From Verrucomicrobiota bacterium (GTDB taxonomy: Bacteria > Verrucomicrobiota > Verrucomicrobiia > Chthoniobacterales > Chthoniobacteraceae): 61,139 nt of DNA. Location of the stretch: NCBI GenBank assembly GCA_009885995.1, contig VFJQ01000033.1:1-61139 (forward strand), in the 5' to 3' direction. The translations under genes were made by a program, and so were the position numbers. Under the pieces are notes generated by a model. The model made no database searches. It saw only the letters and a program-made list of their open reading frames with translations, and was not told where the DNA came from. Every line of letters starts with the position of its first letter. Within the stretch, counting starts at the first letter, position 1. Positions 9,122 through 18,955 of the stretch are shown here, piece by piece.

Positions 9122-9652
9122 CTATTTCACAACAATATCATCATCCGACCACATGGCCCCGTCTGGGCCGGAGGATCGAACTTCCATTTCGTTCATGGAT
9201 AGTTGGTGGAAGAAGTAGGGGGCGCCCCAGCGGTCGAGCAGTTCGCCTTTCTCGTTGAGCTGTTGCCCTTCAGGTGGGCCCAATCTCGCCTGGACCCGAT
9301 TTCGGCCCATCACTTCCTTCATGATCTCCGCATTGGTGCCTTCCGGATTTTCACCCAAGCGCGTGCGGAAGTCGCGCAGCATGAACTGCACATCATTCAT
9401 ATCCTTTAAGGCCTCCGGTGAAATGATGTCGGAAGCCCTAGGCGGCGGCAGGTCGGGCGGCGGCTCCGGCGAGGGCATGGCCACCGCAACATTCGGTGAA
9501 AGAACGGGTGGCGCCGAAGCCACCGCCACCGCATCCGACTGGACAGCCGCAACTACCGTAGGAACAGGAGTGCGGGTGATTATCCAAAGCGCCACCGCGA
9601 TCACGGCCAGCAGGCCGGCCACCATTACGGATGTGAGTCGCGGCAATTTCAT
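9122..9652 (-). CDS. Membrane-anchored protein with GspG-like C-terminal end (copy 1)
   Basis: 176 residues from ATG at 9652. A single N-terminal membrane helix (LTSVMVAGLLAVIAVALWII) leads into a Pro/Ala/Val-rich linker. The compact C-terminal domain contains DRWGAPYFFHQLS and later SSGPDGAMWSDDDIVV. The D-x-W-G-x-P-Y motif followed by a GPDGxxxSxDDI stretch is the calcium-site end of the major type II secretion pseudopilin GspG, but the usual prepilin N-terminus is absent. The gene sits 28 bases after DUF1501. It has a paralogue in the same relative place at 18956-19552. An accessory role for the DUF1501/DUF1800 pair is inferred. Confidence 0.65.
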   Translation of the reverse strand: MKLPRLTSVMVAGLLAVIAVALWIITRTPVPTVVAAVQSDAVAVASAPPVLSPNVAVAMPSPEPPPDLPPPRASDIISPEALKDMNDVQFMLRDFRTRLGENPEGTNAEIMKEVMGRNRVQARLGPPEGQQLNEKGELLDRWGAPYFFHQLSMNEMEVRSSGPDGAMWSDDDIVVK

Positions 9653-9680
9653 GCGTTGGATGAAGCGGGTGAACTCCGGG

Positions 9681-11171
9681 TTAGAGCATGAACCCGAGAT
9701 CCGAGGTCGGAAACCGACTGAGGTTGGGGAACACGTTGGCCATTTCCGTGGTATCGACTCCGAACCACTTGGCCAGTGTCGCGGAGTATTGATCGACCGA
9801 TAGGGTCGGAATCCAACGCCCGGTCCCGGTGTCATCCGGGCCATTGATGGTGAAGTCCGGCAATTTGCCATAGGTGCGATGCCCATCGACCGCGCCGCCC
9901 ATGATGATGTGGTGAGAACCCCAGCCGTGGTCGCTGCCCTGACTGTTGGTCGGGAAGGTGCGAGAGAAATCGCTCGCGGTGAAGGTGGTCACCTCGTTGG
10001 ACACGCCGAGTTGTTCCATCGCCCGCTGGAAGGCAAAAAGAGCTTCACTCACCTCGTTGAGAAGGTTGGTGTGCGTGCCGGTCTGGGAGTTGATCGTCGG
10101 CGAGAGAGTGATCTGGTTCGTGTGCGTGTCGTAACCGCCGGCGGAGCAGAAGAAAATCTGGCGGTTCATATTAAAAGCCGTCGGGCCGCGGGCGGCGATG
10201 ACCCGCGCGATCATCTTCAACTGATTGCCTAGGCCGCTCGACGGGAACGGAGTGTTCCATACCCAAGTGCCCGGAGGCGTGTCGGTCGCCAAGGCCGTGG
10301 CCGAGATACTCGTGTTCAACAGTTCGCCGGTGGCGATGGCCCGATCCACGACATCCGCGTAGGCGACCCGCTGCAAGTTCGTATGGGTTAGGCCGACGAT
10401 ATCCTTGAAGGTCCGCGCACGGGCACTGTTTCCGGCCGTGGACCCCATGAGACTACCACCGAGGGTGATCGCGCCCGTGGTGGAAACCTGATACTGGGAG
10501 ACGATATTCCCGACTTCGAACGTATTAATCCCATTCAGCGAGACCGACATCGAAATGTTTCCAGAAGGATTGGCGAGCGAGTTCAGCAAGTCGGCTACGC
10601 GCCCGCCCCAGCCGGTAATCGGCGGCTGATCCGGGATCGAAGTCTGCCACTGGGTCACCTGATCGCTGTGAGAGAAGAGTTGCGGCGGACGAGTGCCGGT
10701 GGCATTAGCGAAGAATTCTGCTTGGGTAATCGGCCGCACGAGGGTGCCGACATTGAAGAGAGAGGTTAACTTACCTTCACCGAAGAGCGTCTGAAGCTCG
10801 GGACAAGTCGGATGAAAGCCGTAGCTATGCCCGTCGGCATCCACATAAGCTGGGTCGGCCCCACTCGGTCCCGTCCGCATGGTGAGCAAAGAAGACTGCG
10901 GCAGAGCTAGAATGCCGCGGATCGAAGCATAATCCGCATAGGTCGCCGAGTCGGTCGGGACGATCCAGTTGTTGGCATCATTTCCGCCACTGAGGAAGAG
11001 GCAGACCAACGCCTTGTAGCCTGCGGGCACGGACTGCGCGACGGCGGCATTGATCAAACGCAGGTCACGGATGGTGCTCGACAGCGCCCAGGTGCCGACC
11101 GCAGCGCACGACGCTTGGCGAAAGAAGTCGCGCCGCGTCCGGAGATGTTGTTTTTGTTCGTCGAAGCTCAT
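9681..11171 (-). CDS. DUF1501 protein with Tat signal (copy 1, complete)
   Basis: 496 residues. The N-terminus RTRRDFFRQASCAAVGTWAL has the twin-arginine pattern, so export in folded form is likely. Typical DUF1501 landmarks follow: YKALVCLFLSGGNDANNWIVP, SYGFHPTCPELQTLF, QLFSHSDQVTQWQTS, a late SAGGYDTHTNQ, and the C-terminal DHGWGSHHIIMGGAVDGHRTYG. DUF1501 belongs, as far as I recall, to the alkaline phosphatase-like clan and is nearly always paired with DUF1800. Here the DUF1800 gene ends 24 bases upstream. The substrate is unknown. The residues SGGND and DHGWG are the candidate metal-binding positions. Confidence 0.9.
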   Translation of the reverse strand: MSFDEQKQHLRTRRDFFRQASCAAVGTWALSSTIRDLRLINAAVAQSVPAGYKALVCLFLSGGNDANNWIVPTDSATYADYASIRGILALPQSSLLTMRTGPSGADPAYVDADGHSYGFHPTCPELQTLFGEGKLTSLFNVGTLVRPITQAEFFANATGTRPPQLFSHSDQVTQWQTSIPDQPPITGWGGRVADLLNSLANPSGNISMSVSLNGINTFEVGNIVSQYQVSTTGAITLGGSLMGSTAGNSARARTFKDIVGLTHTNLQRVAYADVVDRAIATGELLNTSISATALATDTPPGTWVWNTPFPSSGLGNQLKMIARVIAARGPTAFNMNRQIFFCSAGGYDTHTNQITLSPTINSQTGTHTNLLNEVSEALFAFQRAMEQLGVSNEVTTFTASDFSRTFPTNSQGSDHGWGSHHIIMGGAVDGHRTYGKLPDFTINGPDDTGTGRWIPTLSVDQYSATLAKWFGVDTTEMANVFPNLSRFPTSDLGFML

Positions 11172-11194
11172 AGGAGTGGATGGTTGGGGGGGGG

Positions 11195-14100
11195 TTAGCG
11201 CTGGATGGTGAAATCGGGGCTGGTGAGGATGAAGTGAACGATGGTGCGCAATCGATCTCGTTTCTGCGTATCGGTGGGTGCCGTATCGCTGTAGGAGACG
11301 AAGGAGAAGTGAGCACCCACGAGCGAAGTTGGGATCGTGGTGACATTAACCGGTATGGTGAAGGTGTTGTCGGTCAACTTGGTGACGGCGAAGGTTCCAT
11401 TGATCGTGGCCGTGCCGCCTGTGACGCCGCTGATTGTGATCGAGTCGCCCGTCAACAGGCCATGCGCGGTCGAGGTGATGGTGCATGGGTTCCCAGCGCT
11501 GACGCTAGCAATCGTCCGATATAGGAAGTTCTGTATGGACGTCTTGGCCCCGGTGGGTAGCTGACCCGCCATCAACAAGGCTTGCAGCTTGTCGATGAGC
11601 GTGGGCAGGTTGGCGTTGCTGGTCCACGGCTGAGTCGGCTGCGGCCCGGCGCCCAAACCAAGATCGGTCGCATTGCCCATCCAAGCGCTGAGATCAAGCA
11701 CCATGGCATTACTGCCCGTCTTGAAGCTGCTAATACCATTGGTATTGCCTGGGTTGAAAAGCCCATTGTAGAAAAAGTTCACTTGGCGAATTACCGTGGT
11801 CTCGCTCGTGATCTGAAACTCCGGCGTCGTCATCCCCTGCGAGGCCAGCGCCCCGGAAAACTTGTAATCGGGCAGGAAGAAGTTGAACACCGTAGGCGAA
11901 TTGAGCGGCGTCTGGTCGAAATCGGCGTTGGTGTTTCCCATCAGGAAGGTGCTTGGAGGCGCTCCGACCGAACCGCTCCGCGTCAACGGCTGATTGACGA
12001 GCGGGAACATAAAGATCCCGTTGCTGCCGACGTTGGATATCCCCGTGGTGAGGACAGTGAAGGTGTTCATATCCGGAACCGACTCGATGATGAACTCGCC
12101 ATCATTGGCGATGGGATTGCCGGACGTCACATTGAGCCAGACTTGAGCACCGACATTGAGGTGATGGTTCGCAATCCCGCCGGAGGTGGTGTCGAGGGTG
12201 ATGCGCTTGTTCTGCGGGGAAGCGAGGTTCGAATCGGTGACCGTATAAGATCCCGTGAACCGCGGAATGCGCAGGAAACCGGTGCGCGCCGTGGTATCGG
12301 GAGCAGTGATCGTGAAGGTCGTCCCGGCGGTTACGTTATCGATGCTGGTGGAACTGGTCGCGGTGTAAATCCCGTCCGGCATGGCCGTGCCGGTGCTGGC
12401 CACGACGAAGTCGAGGTAAGCTCTACCTCCGGTGGGCAACCAGTGACTCGTGAGAGTGATCGTCATCACGTTGGAGCCAGCGGTCTGGGCATATGTCGCG
12501 GAGGCACCGCTGTTGGTGCTGCCATTGGAGGTGCTGACGCCGGTCCATCCCTTCGCATTGACGGAGAAGGACGTGGCGGTCGGCGCAGGCGTGGTCAAAA
12601 CGGTGTAGTTCTCGGTGGTCGGAGTCGTGTCGCCGGGAGTGAACGCCGCTCCCGGAAACTCCAGGAAGACATTGTTCCCGCCGGCGAGCTTGTTCGGCAT
12701 GGTGACGTTAATCACATGCGAGGCGCTCTGGCTGTAGGTTCCGGACGCGGCGGAAGGGCGGAAGGCGCGGCCAGCCGCGGCGAAGCGCAATACTGGTTCA
12801 CGCTGCTTGCCGAAGGCGGGCCTAGTCGTTTCGGCGGTGGCGCGGGCCTCGTAGTCGAGGAGAATGGCCTTGATCACGGCCTTCATGTCACCGCGCACGC
12901 CGGAGCCGTTGTTATTAAACACCTGCACTACCCGATACACATAGTCGCGGGAAGGATGGCTGGTGACCATGCGCTGGATGAGCTGGCGACAGATGAACGG
13001 GCCGACATTCGGATAGTTAAAGAGCTGATCATGCACCGCATCGAGCTCCACGGCAGGGAGAGCTTGATAGGCCGGATCGTTGTAAACGGAGGTGGTGTGA
13101 GTCGCGTAGGGATCGAGCGGCTGCCCGCCGACCGTGGCCAGGCCGGGCAGGACCTCGTTGTCGAGGATCCGCTTCGGACCGGTGAAGTGCCGGGCGGGCG
13201 TTTCGCGCATCTGGCGCAGCCAATCCGTCGTGGCCCCGAGAGCGGTGCGGAAGTTACCGTTGTAACCGTAGTCCCAGCCGGTGAAGACATGGGCGACGCC
13301 GACGATTTCGCGTTGGGAGTAGGTATCGACAGGGGAGTCTTTCGAATTGAGGACCAGCGTGCCGTCCGGCCATTGGCGGTAGAGGCCGACGGAAAACAAC
13401 TGCATGATCTCGCGTGCATAGTTTTCGTTGGGGATCCGGCCGACGGAGAGATCGGGTTTATCGTTTCGGAGCATATCCAGATAGCGACCCATCGCCGGGG
13501 TGAGGGTGACGTCCTCGAGGATGGTGCGGAAGCTCCCGAAGGCATCGGCGGCGAGTTTGTCGTAGAAGTAGGCGAGCGCCTCGGCGCGGTTATCGAGCGG
13601 CCCCGCGGCGGAAACTACGAGGATCTGGCTGAGGGCGTAGGCGATGCGCTGGCGGAGTTGATCCTGTCCGGTCATGGCGCTTCTCCACCATGCATTGAAG
13701 AGAAGGGATTCGTCGAACGGAGCACCGCCCTGCGCGTCGGAAAGTTCGCGGAGCAGGACCTCGGGTAGATGAGTGGTGGGTGCCTTTAAGAACTGATCGT
13801 CGATCCAAGCCGAATAGCTGGCCATTGCCTTCAGTGCAGCGATATCGGCGATATTCGCGCCATAGGTGGCTTGGGTGAGGAAGCGCACGGCACCGGCATC
13901 GGTCGCATGATCGTCGGTCCAGGACGCCGGCGCGGGCGGTGCCGTAAAGGTGCGCGACCCGATCGCGAGGGTGTAGTTGCCGCGAATCTCACCCGACGGG
14001 TAAGCTGCAGTGTGCAGATTGATGTAAGCTTTTCCTTGCTTGATGATTTCGCGGATATTCGCAGCGGTCAGGGTTCCCACCGGGGTGATGGTCCATTTGT

Positions 14101-17100
14101 AACTCCCGTCCGGCTGGAGCCCATCTCCCGGAGTGGCGGGCGTATCGATATCGAAAACGATGGTGCTGGGATTTCCAAGATACGGATCCGTATGGATGTG
14201 CTGCGAGGTAATCGGGCCGGTCAGGTTGGCGTAGCTATACCGCATCGACGCGGTCAACTCGTCGGCAGCGAGCCGCAGAGTGGACTGGCCGACGCCATTG
14301 GTCGCAGCGCCGCCCTGCGAAAGCATGGTGGAGACAAAGAGGGTGCCGGGGTTGGCGAGGGCGGGAATGTCGTAGTAGCGCGAGAGCACGGGGCCAGGAA
14401 CGACCTCACTCGGGACGGTGCCGGTCTGGCCGGGCTTGAGCCAGCCGACCGCGCAATTGTCGCCGGTGCCGGTGCCCGCCCGGTGCAGGACTTCAAAGTA
14501 ATATTTCTCGCCGGCTTCGAGCGCGAGCCACGCCGATTTCTTGCCCGCGGCCCAGTTCAGGGGCGTCGTGCTGCCAGCGGTGATCGAGGCCCTCCGGAGC
14601 TTGTTGACCGGGTCGCTATCATTGGAGATCCACAGTTCGGCCTGATCGCTCGCGGCGAGCCAGAAGTAGTAGTTGCCGGTGAGGGGCGCGGTGATGTAGC
14701 CGCGGATGCGGGTCCCATAGTTGTCCGACAGATTGGTCGGCGTCTGCAGGCTGGTAATGGTTGCGGTGCCGTTAGGTGGATTATTGACCGGAATGGCGGC
14801 CACGCTGCTGGTGGTCACCCCAGTCCAAAACTCACGCGTCACGCTGCCGGTATTGTGATCGACGTGCAGATTGAGCACGGAAGTGCCGGTGCCGTTGGCG
14901 TTGGTGACGGTGATGAGGATCTGGTAGTCGCCGCTCGCACCTGCGGGTGGCGTGCCGCTCAGCACATCCCCGCTGAGCGTGAGCCAGGAAGGGTTGCCGC
15001 TGATGCTGATGTTGCCGTTGTTACTGCCCAGGATCGTGTAGGAGAACGCACCGCCCACCAGAGCGTTGGCCGTGCTCGAGCTGACGAGATTAGAACCCGA
15101 CTGCGGGACATTGCCCGGGTAGAGCCGTTCCGACGGGATGATCTGCTTCGGCTGGCTGGGGCTATACCAGTAGAGTTGGGCGCGCGCATAGCTGGTGTTC
15201 TCGTAGGACTCGAGCTGGATGTCGTAACGCACCCCGCCCACCATCGGGATACGGACGAATCGTTCGCTACCCATCGAGGACCAGTCCTTGAGCGTCTTGT
15301 TGACGATCTCCACGTTGATGTTGCCGGTGGTGGTAGCATATCTGCTGCTACCGTAGTCGAGCGTGAAGGTCGTCGGAGTGACCGCGGTGATGACGGCATC
15401 CTGGGCATCGCTAATGGTCATGTTGCCGGGGCCGGTGGCATAGACCCCGGTGCCGACATTGACGGTGAAGGTGGTGGCGGTCGTTGCCGTGATGACATAG
15501 GGAAGCGTGCCCAAGGGATTAATATTGCCGGTGGTGGGATCGAGCTGAACGGTTTCGCCGACGAGGAATCCACTCGGAAGGATATTGGTGAGCGGGAAAT
15601 AGGTCACCACCGTGTTGCCCGTGACGCCATCGTAGGTGTAGGTCGCGCTGACCAAGTGGGCCAGGTTTCCGGTGGTGGGGTCGATCCGCACCGTTTCGCC
15701 GACGGCATAGCTATTGGACACGACGGCGAGGCCGGCATAATTCACAACTACATCGCCGGTCGTGCTGTCGTAGGCATAAGTGCTGCCGCCCGCGCTGGCC
15801 GAAGGCGAGGTCTTGAGCGCCTGCAAATCGCCATTGATATAGAGTTTGCAGCCGTCGTCCGCCGCGACCGCGAAGGTGTATTCCTCGGAGAATTGCGGCT
15901 GCACCTGGCCCGTCCAGCGAGCCGAGAAGGTATCGACAGCGATGAGGCTGGCGGACGGGGTGCCGGCGCCCCAGATGCCGTTGTTGTTGAGGGTCACCGC
16001 GGCATCGACGGTTACGCGGCCCGGAGGATCGGTGAAGGTCGCATTGCCATAGGTGCGAGTGAAGACGCCGGTGGTGGTGCTCGCCGTGCGATTTTCGAGG
16101 AAACATCCCTGCCCGGCTCCGACAGTATTTGGCACGGCACTGCCGGTAATCGCGACATCGAACGTGTTCGCTGTCGCATTGGCGACGGTGTAGGTTCCGC
16201 TGTAGCTGACGGGCGTGAAAAGATTGCTCCCGGAGAACGCGAGCTTCACCGTGTTGCCATTCACGAGGCCGTGAGCGGTTAGCGTGATGCTGGCCGTGCC
16301 TGTGGTGGTGGTGAGTTTCGTGAAGGCGTAGGTGGCCGCCTGGGTGTGGCTGTAAACATTCGCCTGCGGAATATTGGCATAAGCCGCGGTGCCGAGCCGC
16401 CATTGCAGGCGGCAACGCGCATCCCCGGTAGTCTCGACATGCTCCACGCGCATCTTATAGCGCTGCGCCGCAGTGCCTGGCACCGCGAGAGCGACGGCGG
16501 TGCCTGCCGTGAAGGTGCCGATGACGTCGGGGGTCGTGGCGCCATCCCAACCGTGTTCGACCACCTGCTCGGTCGGAAGATCGAAGACGCCATTGAGGTT
16601 CAAGTCCACGAGCACGCGCGCCTTGTCGTCGGCATCGAGCTGGAACTGATACGATCCAGCCGTGGATGGGGCCAGGTAACCTTCCCACACCGAGGAATGA
16701 TTGTCGGGCGAATTGTTCGGCGTAATGGTGCCACCGTTCGGCGTGCCGTAGGCCCAGTCGAAGTTCACCGTCGGGTCCACACGCTCGACCACGGGCGGGT
16801 GAGGAATCGTTTGCACGCTCAGATTGCAATTGCCCACGCCGGAGACCGGCAGAGCCGTGGCCGAACTGATAGCGCACGTGAAGTTACCGGTGCCGAGCGC
16901 GGTCACGTTGTAGTTCGCGTGGTTATACGCCGCGAGGTTCAGACCGCTCGAGGTGAAGGACAACTTCACCGCGTGCCCCACTTGCAGCGCGGAGAAGTCG
17001 CCTGAGGTATAAGAGACGACGATCGAACCCGTCAACGTGTCGACGTTTCGCGTGAAGTTATAGGTGCCGGCCTGGCCAAAATTCGCCGCATCCACATAGT

Positions 17101-18139
17101 TCGTGGACGCTAGGTCGTAGTATCGCCCGACCAGGCCGGTGCCACTGGCCGCGATCGTGGGACGAATAATGACAGCCGCAAAACCCTGTCCGCTGATCGT
17201 GTAATTGGCCGATGCGGTCACGGTCAGCACCGCCGAGACCGTATTCAGGCGGCTGGCGTTAAACTTGGGAGTGACGGCGATGTCCTTGATCGCCTGCGCC
17301 ACGGCGAAGCTGCTGCTGACCGGCAGGGGCGTATAATCCACGTTGGAGGTCGCCGTGCCGCCGACGGTGTGATTGACGACGAGCGCCGCCATGAATTGGG
17401 TGAAACCGAGACGGGTAATGCGAATGGCCCCGACCTCCGGAGCGGGCGCCGTGGAGGTCGCGGGCTGAGTGGCCGAAGGTGCGATGGCCGCGATGGTCAC
17501 CTTGCCTTGCCCGGCAAGTTGCGCAGTGGCGTAGGCGCCGTCAGTGACCGGCAATCCGTTCACATCCAGCGTGCCGTTGCTGGTCGTGTTGGTGATACTC
17601 AATCCCACGATCGTCTCGGCCCAGTCGCTCACCGTGTCGTTGTCCGTATCCACGTCCGTGGCCACGATGCGGAAGAAGGTGCCGGCCGTTCGCGGTGCCA
17701 CGAGGGTCTTGTTTGCGCCGTCACCGGTTACCTGCACCACGGGCGACACGTTCGCCCAGCCGGACCCCACCGACGCGCTCGCCTGCACCACGTAAACTTT
17801 CTTGTTCCGAGTCGGGAAAGTCAGCGAGACCGTCGTCGCCGTTTGGGTGAAGGTGGTGATCCTCAGCGTGGCGTTGCGGTCGAACGGATTCGTGCCGGCG
17901 TCGAGTTCCGCCTGGTTGGTGTAGCCATCGCCGTCATTGTCGGCGGCAAGAAACACCGGATCGTTCGCCTGCGTGGCGGTGACATTGTAAAGCAATCGCC
18001 ATATCCCCTTGTTGATGGTTTCATCGACCGCCGCATGGGCGGCCGGTGCGAGGCTGAAAAGCGCGGCGAGCAGGATTCCGAGCGAACCCAGTCCGCACCG
18101 GAACTTGGCGTTTAACGTGGTAGTCGGGATGAGCGTCAT
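11195..18139 (-). CDS. Giant PA14/CHRD/DUF1800 surface protein
   Basis: 2,314 residues from ATG at 18139, chosen because it gives a proper signal peptide (LGSLGILLAALFSLAPAAHA). The frame stays open 92 codons further upstream, but only through a repeat that is not coding. Rough order: a signal and a type-3-like DxDxDG stretch (DNDGDGYTNQAELDAG, about 50); PA14 domain 1 (about 330-590, GLVGRYYDLAS); PA14 domain 2 (about 710-1010); a putative Ig segment; PA14 domain 3 (about 1096-1236); CHRD domain (about 1255-1390, SQHIHTDPYLGNP); DUF1800 from about 1413 (VRFLTQATYGANIADI, IPNENYAREIMQLFSVGLY, HVFTGWDYGYNG). Extra beta inserts lie inside and after DUF1800. Standard DUF1800 proteins are about 500-600 residues. 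It heads a four-gene run and is probably cell-surface. Confidence 0.88.
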   Translation of the reverse strand: MTLIPTTTLNAKFRCGLGSLGILLAALFSLAPAAHAAVDETINKGIWRLLYNVTATQANDPVFLAADNDGDGYTNQAELDAGTNPFDRNATLRITTFTQTATTVSLTFPTRNKKVYVVQASASVGSGWANVSPVVQVTGDGANKTLVAPRTAGTFFRIVATDVDTDNDTVSDWAETIVGLSITNTTSNGTLDVNGLPVTDGAYATAQLAGQGKVTIAAIAPSATQPATSTAPAPEVGAIRITRLGFTQFMAALVVNHTVGGTATSNVDYTPLPVSSSFAVAQAIKDIAVTPKFNASRLNTVSAVLTVTASANYTISGQGFAAVIIRPTIAASGTGLVGRYYDLASTNYVDAANFGQAGTYNFTRNVDTLTGSIVVSYTSGDFSALQVGHAVKLSFTSSGLNLAAYNHANYNVTALGTGNFTCAISSATALPVSGVGNCNLSVQTIPHPPVVERVDPTVNFDWAYGTPNGGTITPNNSPDNHSSVWEGYLAPSTAGSYQFQLDADDKARVLVDLNLNGVFDLPTEQVVEHGWDGATTPDVIGTFTAGTAVALAVPGTAAQRYKMRVEHVETTGDARCRLQWRLGTAAYANIPQANVYSHTQAATYAFTKLTTTTGTASITLTAHGLVNGNTVKLAFSGSNLFTPVSYSGTYTVANATANTFDVAITGSAVPNTVGAGQGCFLENRTASTTTGVFTRTYGNATFTDPPGRVTVDAAVTLNNNGIWGAGTPSASLIAVDTFSARWTGQVQPQFSEEYTFAVAADDGCKLYINGDLQALKTSPSASAGGSTYAYDSTTGDVVVNYAGLAVVSNSYAVGETVRIDPTTGNLAHLVSATYTYDGVTGNTVVTYFPLTNILPSGFLVGETVQLDPTTGNINPLGTLPYVITATTATTFTVNVGTGVYATGPGNMTISDAQDAVITAVTPTTFTLDYGSSRYATTTGNINVEIVNKTLKDWSSMGSERFVRIPMVGGVRYDIQLESYENTSYARAQLYWYSPSQPKQIIPSERLYPGNVPQSGSNLVSSSTANALVGGAFSYTILGSNNGNISISGNPSWLTLSGDVLSGTPPAGASGDYQILITVTNANGTGTSVLNLHVDHNTGSVTREFWTGVTTSSVAAIPVNNPPNGTATITSLQTPTNLSDNYGTRIRGYITAPLTGNYYFWLAASDQAELWISNDSDPVNKLRRASITAGSTTPLNWAAGKKSAWLALEAGEKYYFEVLHRAGTGTGDNCAVGWLKPGQTGTVPSEVVPGPVLSRYYDIPALANPGTLFVSTMLSQGGAATNGVGQSTLRLAADELTASMRYSYANLTGPITSQHIHTDPYLGNPSTIVFDIDTPATPGDGLQPDGSYKWTITPVGTLTAANIREIIKQGKAYINLHTAAYPSGEIRGNYTLAIGSRTFTAPPAPASWTDDHATDAGAVRFLTQATYGANIADIAALKAMASYSAWIDDQFLKAPTTHLPEVLLRELSDAQGGAPFDESLLFNAWWRSAMTGQDQLRQRIAYALSQILVVSAAGPLDNRAEALAYFYDKLAADAFGSFRTILEDVTLTPAMGRYLDMLRNDKPDLSVGRIPNENYAREIMQLFSVGLYRQWPDGTLVLNSKDSPVDTYSQREIVGVAHVFTGWDYGYNGNFRTALGATTDWLRQMRETPARHFTGPKRILDNEVLPGLATVGGQPLDPYATHTTSVYNDPAYQALPAVELDAVHDQLFNYPNVGPFICRQLIQRMVTSHPSRDYVYRVVQVFNNNGSGVRGDMKAVIKAILLDYEARATAETTRPAFGKQREPVLRFAAAGRAFRPSAASGTYSQSASHVINVTMPNKLAGGNNVFLEFPGAAFTPGDTTPTTENYTVLTTPAPTATSFSVNAKGWTGVSTSNGSTNSGASATYAQTAGSNVMTITLTSHWLPTGGRAYLDFVVASTGTAMPDGIYTATSSTSIDNVTAGTTFTITAPDTTARTGFLRIPRFTGSYTVTDSNLASPQNKRITLDTTSGGIANHHLNVGAQVWLNVTSGNPIANDGEFIIESVPDMNTFTVLTTGISNVGSNGIFMFPLVNQPLTRSGSVGAPPSTFLMGNTNADFDQTPLNSPTVFNFFLPDYKFSGALASQGMTTPEFQITSETTVIRQVNFFYNGLFNPGNTNGISSFKTGSNAMVLDLSAWMGNATDLGLGAGPQPTQPWTSNANLPTLIDKLQALLMAGQLPTGAKTSIQNFLYRTIASVSAGNPCTITSTAHGLLTGDSITISGVTGGTATINGTFAVTKLTDNTFTIPVNVTTIPTSLVGAHFSFVSYSDTAPTDTQKRDRLRTIVHFILTSPDFTIQR

Positions 18140-18275
18140 AGCTGATAGGGGTGGAGGTTGGGAGCGGAGGAGTGTTGGATGACAATCAAAACGCGGACAC
18201 CAAGACGAAGACGAGGAACTGGCTGAGGGCGTTGTGCATTGCGGGGCCGATTCATCCTCCACGCGGCGCATATGA

Positions 18276-18470
18276 CCAGCGCCCGGAAGTGGTCTTCTCG
18301 ATTCCCGTTTCGTGCCCACTTTCAGGGCCTTGACGTAGCGATTGTGTTGCACAAATGCCACGGATGCTGCATCCACGATGAGCGCTTTGGTGGCACAATT
18401 GCCAAAGCACGACACTGGCGACGGTTGCGCCGCGAGCTTACGCGTTGTCGATCAAACCCCGCCGCATCGC
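18276..18470 (-). promoter_or_regulatory. 195-bp duplicated leader element, copy A
   Basis: This stretch and 20547-20741 are the same length and differ at roughly one base in ten. At its upstream end (minus strand) it keeps the last codons of a LuxR-type gene ([10 protein letters not shown], stop TAA at 18438-18440). Downstream it ends about 137 bases before the DUF1800 start. Two hairpins are preserved in both copies: GCTTTGG-11-CCAAAGC (18384-18408) and GGATGCTGCATCC (18362-18374). A third, GTGGCA-CAAA-TGCCAC, is perfect only in copy B. The frame through it gathers mostly non-synonymous differences, so it is not coding. A role as promoter/leader of the DUF1800-DUF1501 run is inferred. Confidence 0.45.
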
Positions 18471-18749
18471 CATCGCGCTCTACGAGCGCGCTGTCGGCTT
18501 CTACGCCTCGCTCGTGAACATCAACGCCTACCACCAGCCCGGCGTCGAGGCGGGCAAAAAAGCCGCTGCCAGCGTGCTTGCGCTCCAGCAGAAAGTCCGC
18601 GCCGCCCTCAGCGCCACGCCGCAGACCGCCGAAAAGATCGCCGCCAATCTCAGCGAAGATCCCGAAGCCGTCTTCCACGCCCCACCCACCTCGCCGCCAA
18701 GGCCACCCCCGGCACCACACCCGCGGAGGACACCTTCGCCGCAGGCTGA
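18469..18749 (+). pseudogene. Glucose-6-phosphate isomerase, C-terminal fragment
   Basis: [20 protein letters not shown] followed by [20 protein letters not shown] is the C-terminal signature region of phosphoglucose isomerases of the type found in this phylum. The fragment continues through [19 protein letters not shown]. Near 18676-18690 one base is out of phase, and the other frame completes [19 protein letters not shown] to the stop at 18747-18749. The N-terminal three quarters are missing. The fragment abuts the LuxR 3' end inside the 195-bp repeat, so a deletion or recombination placed it here. The following 18750-18955 holds no gene, only short palindromes. Confidence 0.75.
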
Positions 18750-18923
18750 GTCCGGCGGACTTTTTGCGACTGCGCCTTAAGTTTCACCCCGATTTGATGG
18801 GATCCCTTGGTGGTGGCGGAGTGGGATCGCCTGCCGCAGGCAGCCCGCAGGGCGCGGCGAAGCCGCGGCAAAACTGACTGCCCAGCGGCCAGACCAAGCG
18901 GAAAAATACGGCGCCGATCGAGG

Positions 18924-18941
18924 GCGGGAGCTAGCTCCCGC
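18924..18941 (-). terminator. 18-bp perfect palindrome after the GspG-like gene
   Basis: GCGGGAGCTAGCTCCCGC is a perfect palindrome 15 bases downstream of the stop of the minus-strand membrane-anchored gene. The lack of a U tract makes it a weak candidate terminator; it may instead be one half of a dispersed palindromic repeat. A second hairpin (GCCTGC-CGCAGGC) lies near 18829-18843. Confidence 0.35.
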
Positions 18942-18955
18942 ACGCCAAAAGCCAA

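Noticed and set aside
11582..16282. Long plus-strand open frames (728 and 803 codons) opposite the DUF1800 gene
   Set aside because: They are antisense shadows of a high-G+C gene. Their translations are rich in Arg, Gly and His and have no domain pattern, while the minus strand shows signal peptide, PA14, CHRD and DUF1800.
18140..18415. Upstream extension of the DUF1800 frame as real N-terminus
   Set aside because: It runs through the duplicated leader, where the two copies differ mostly at amino-acid-changing positions, and it would bury the signal peptide.
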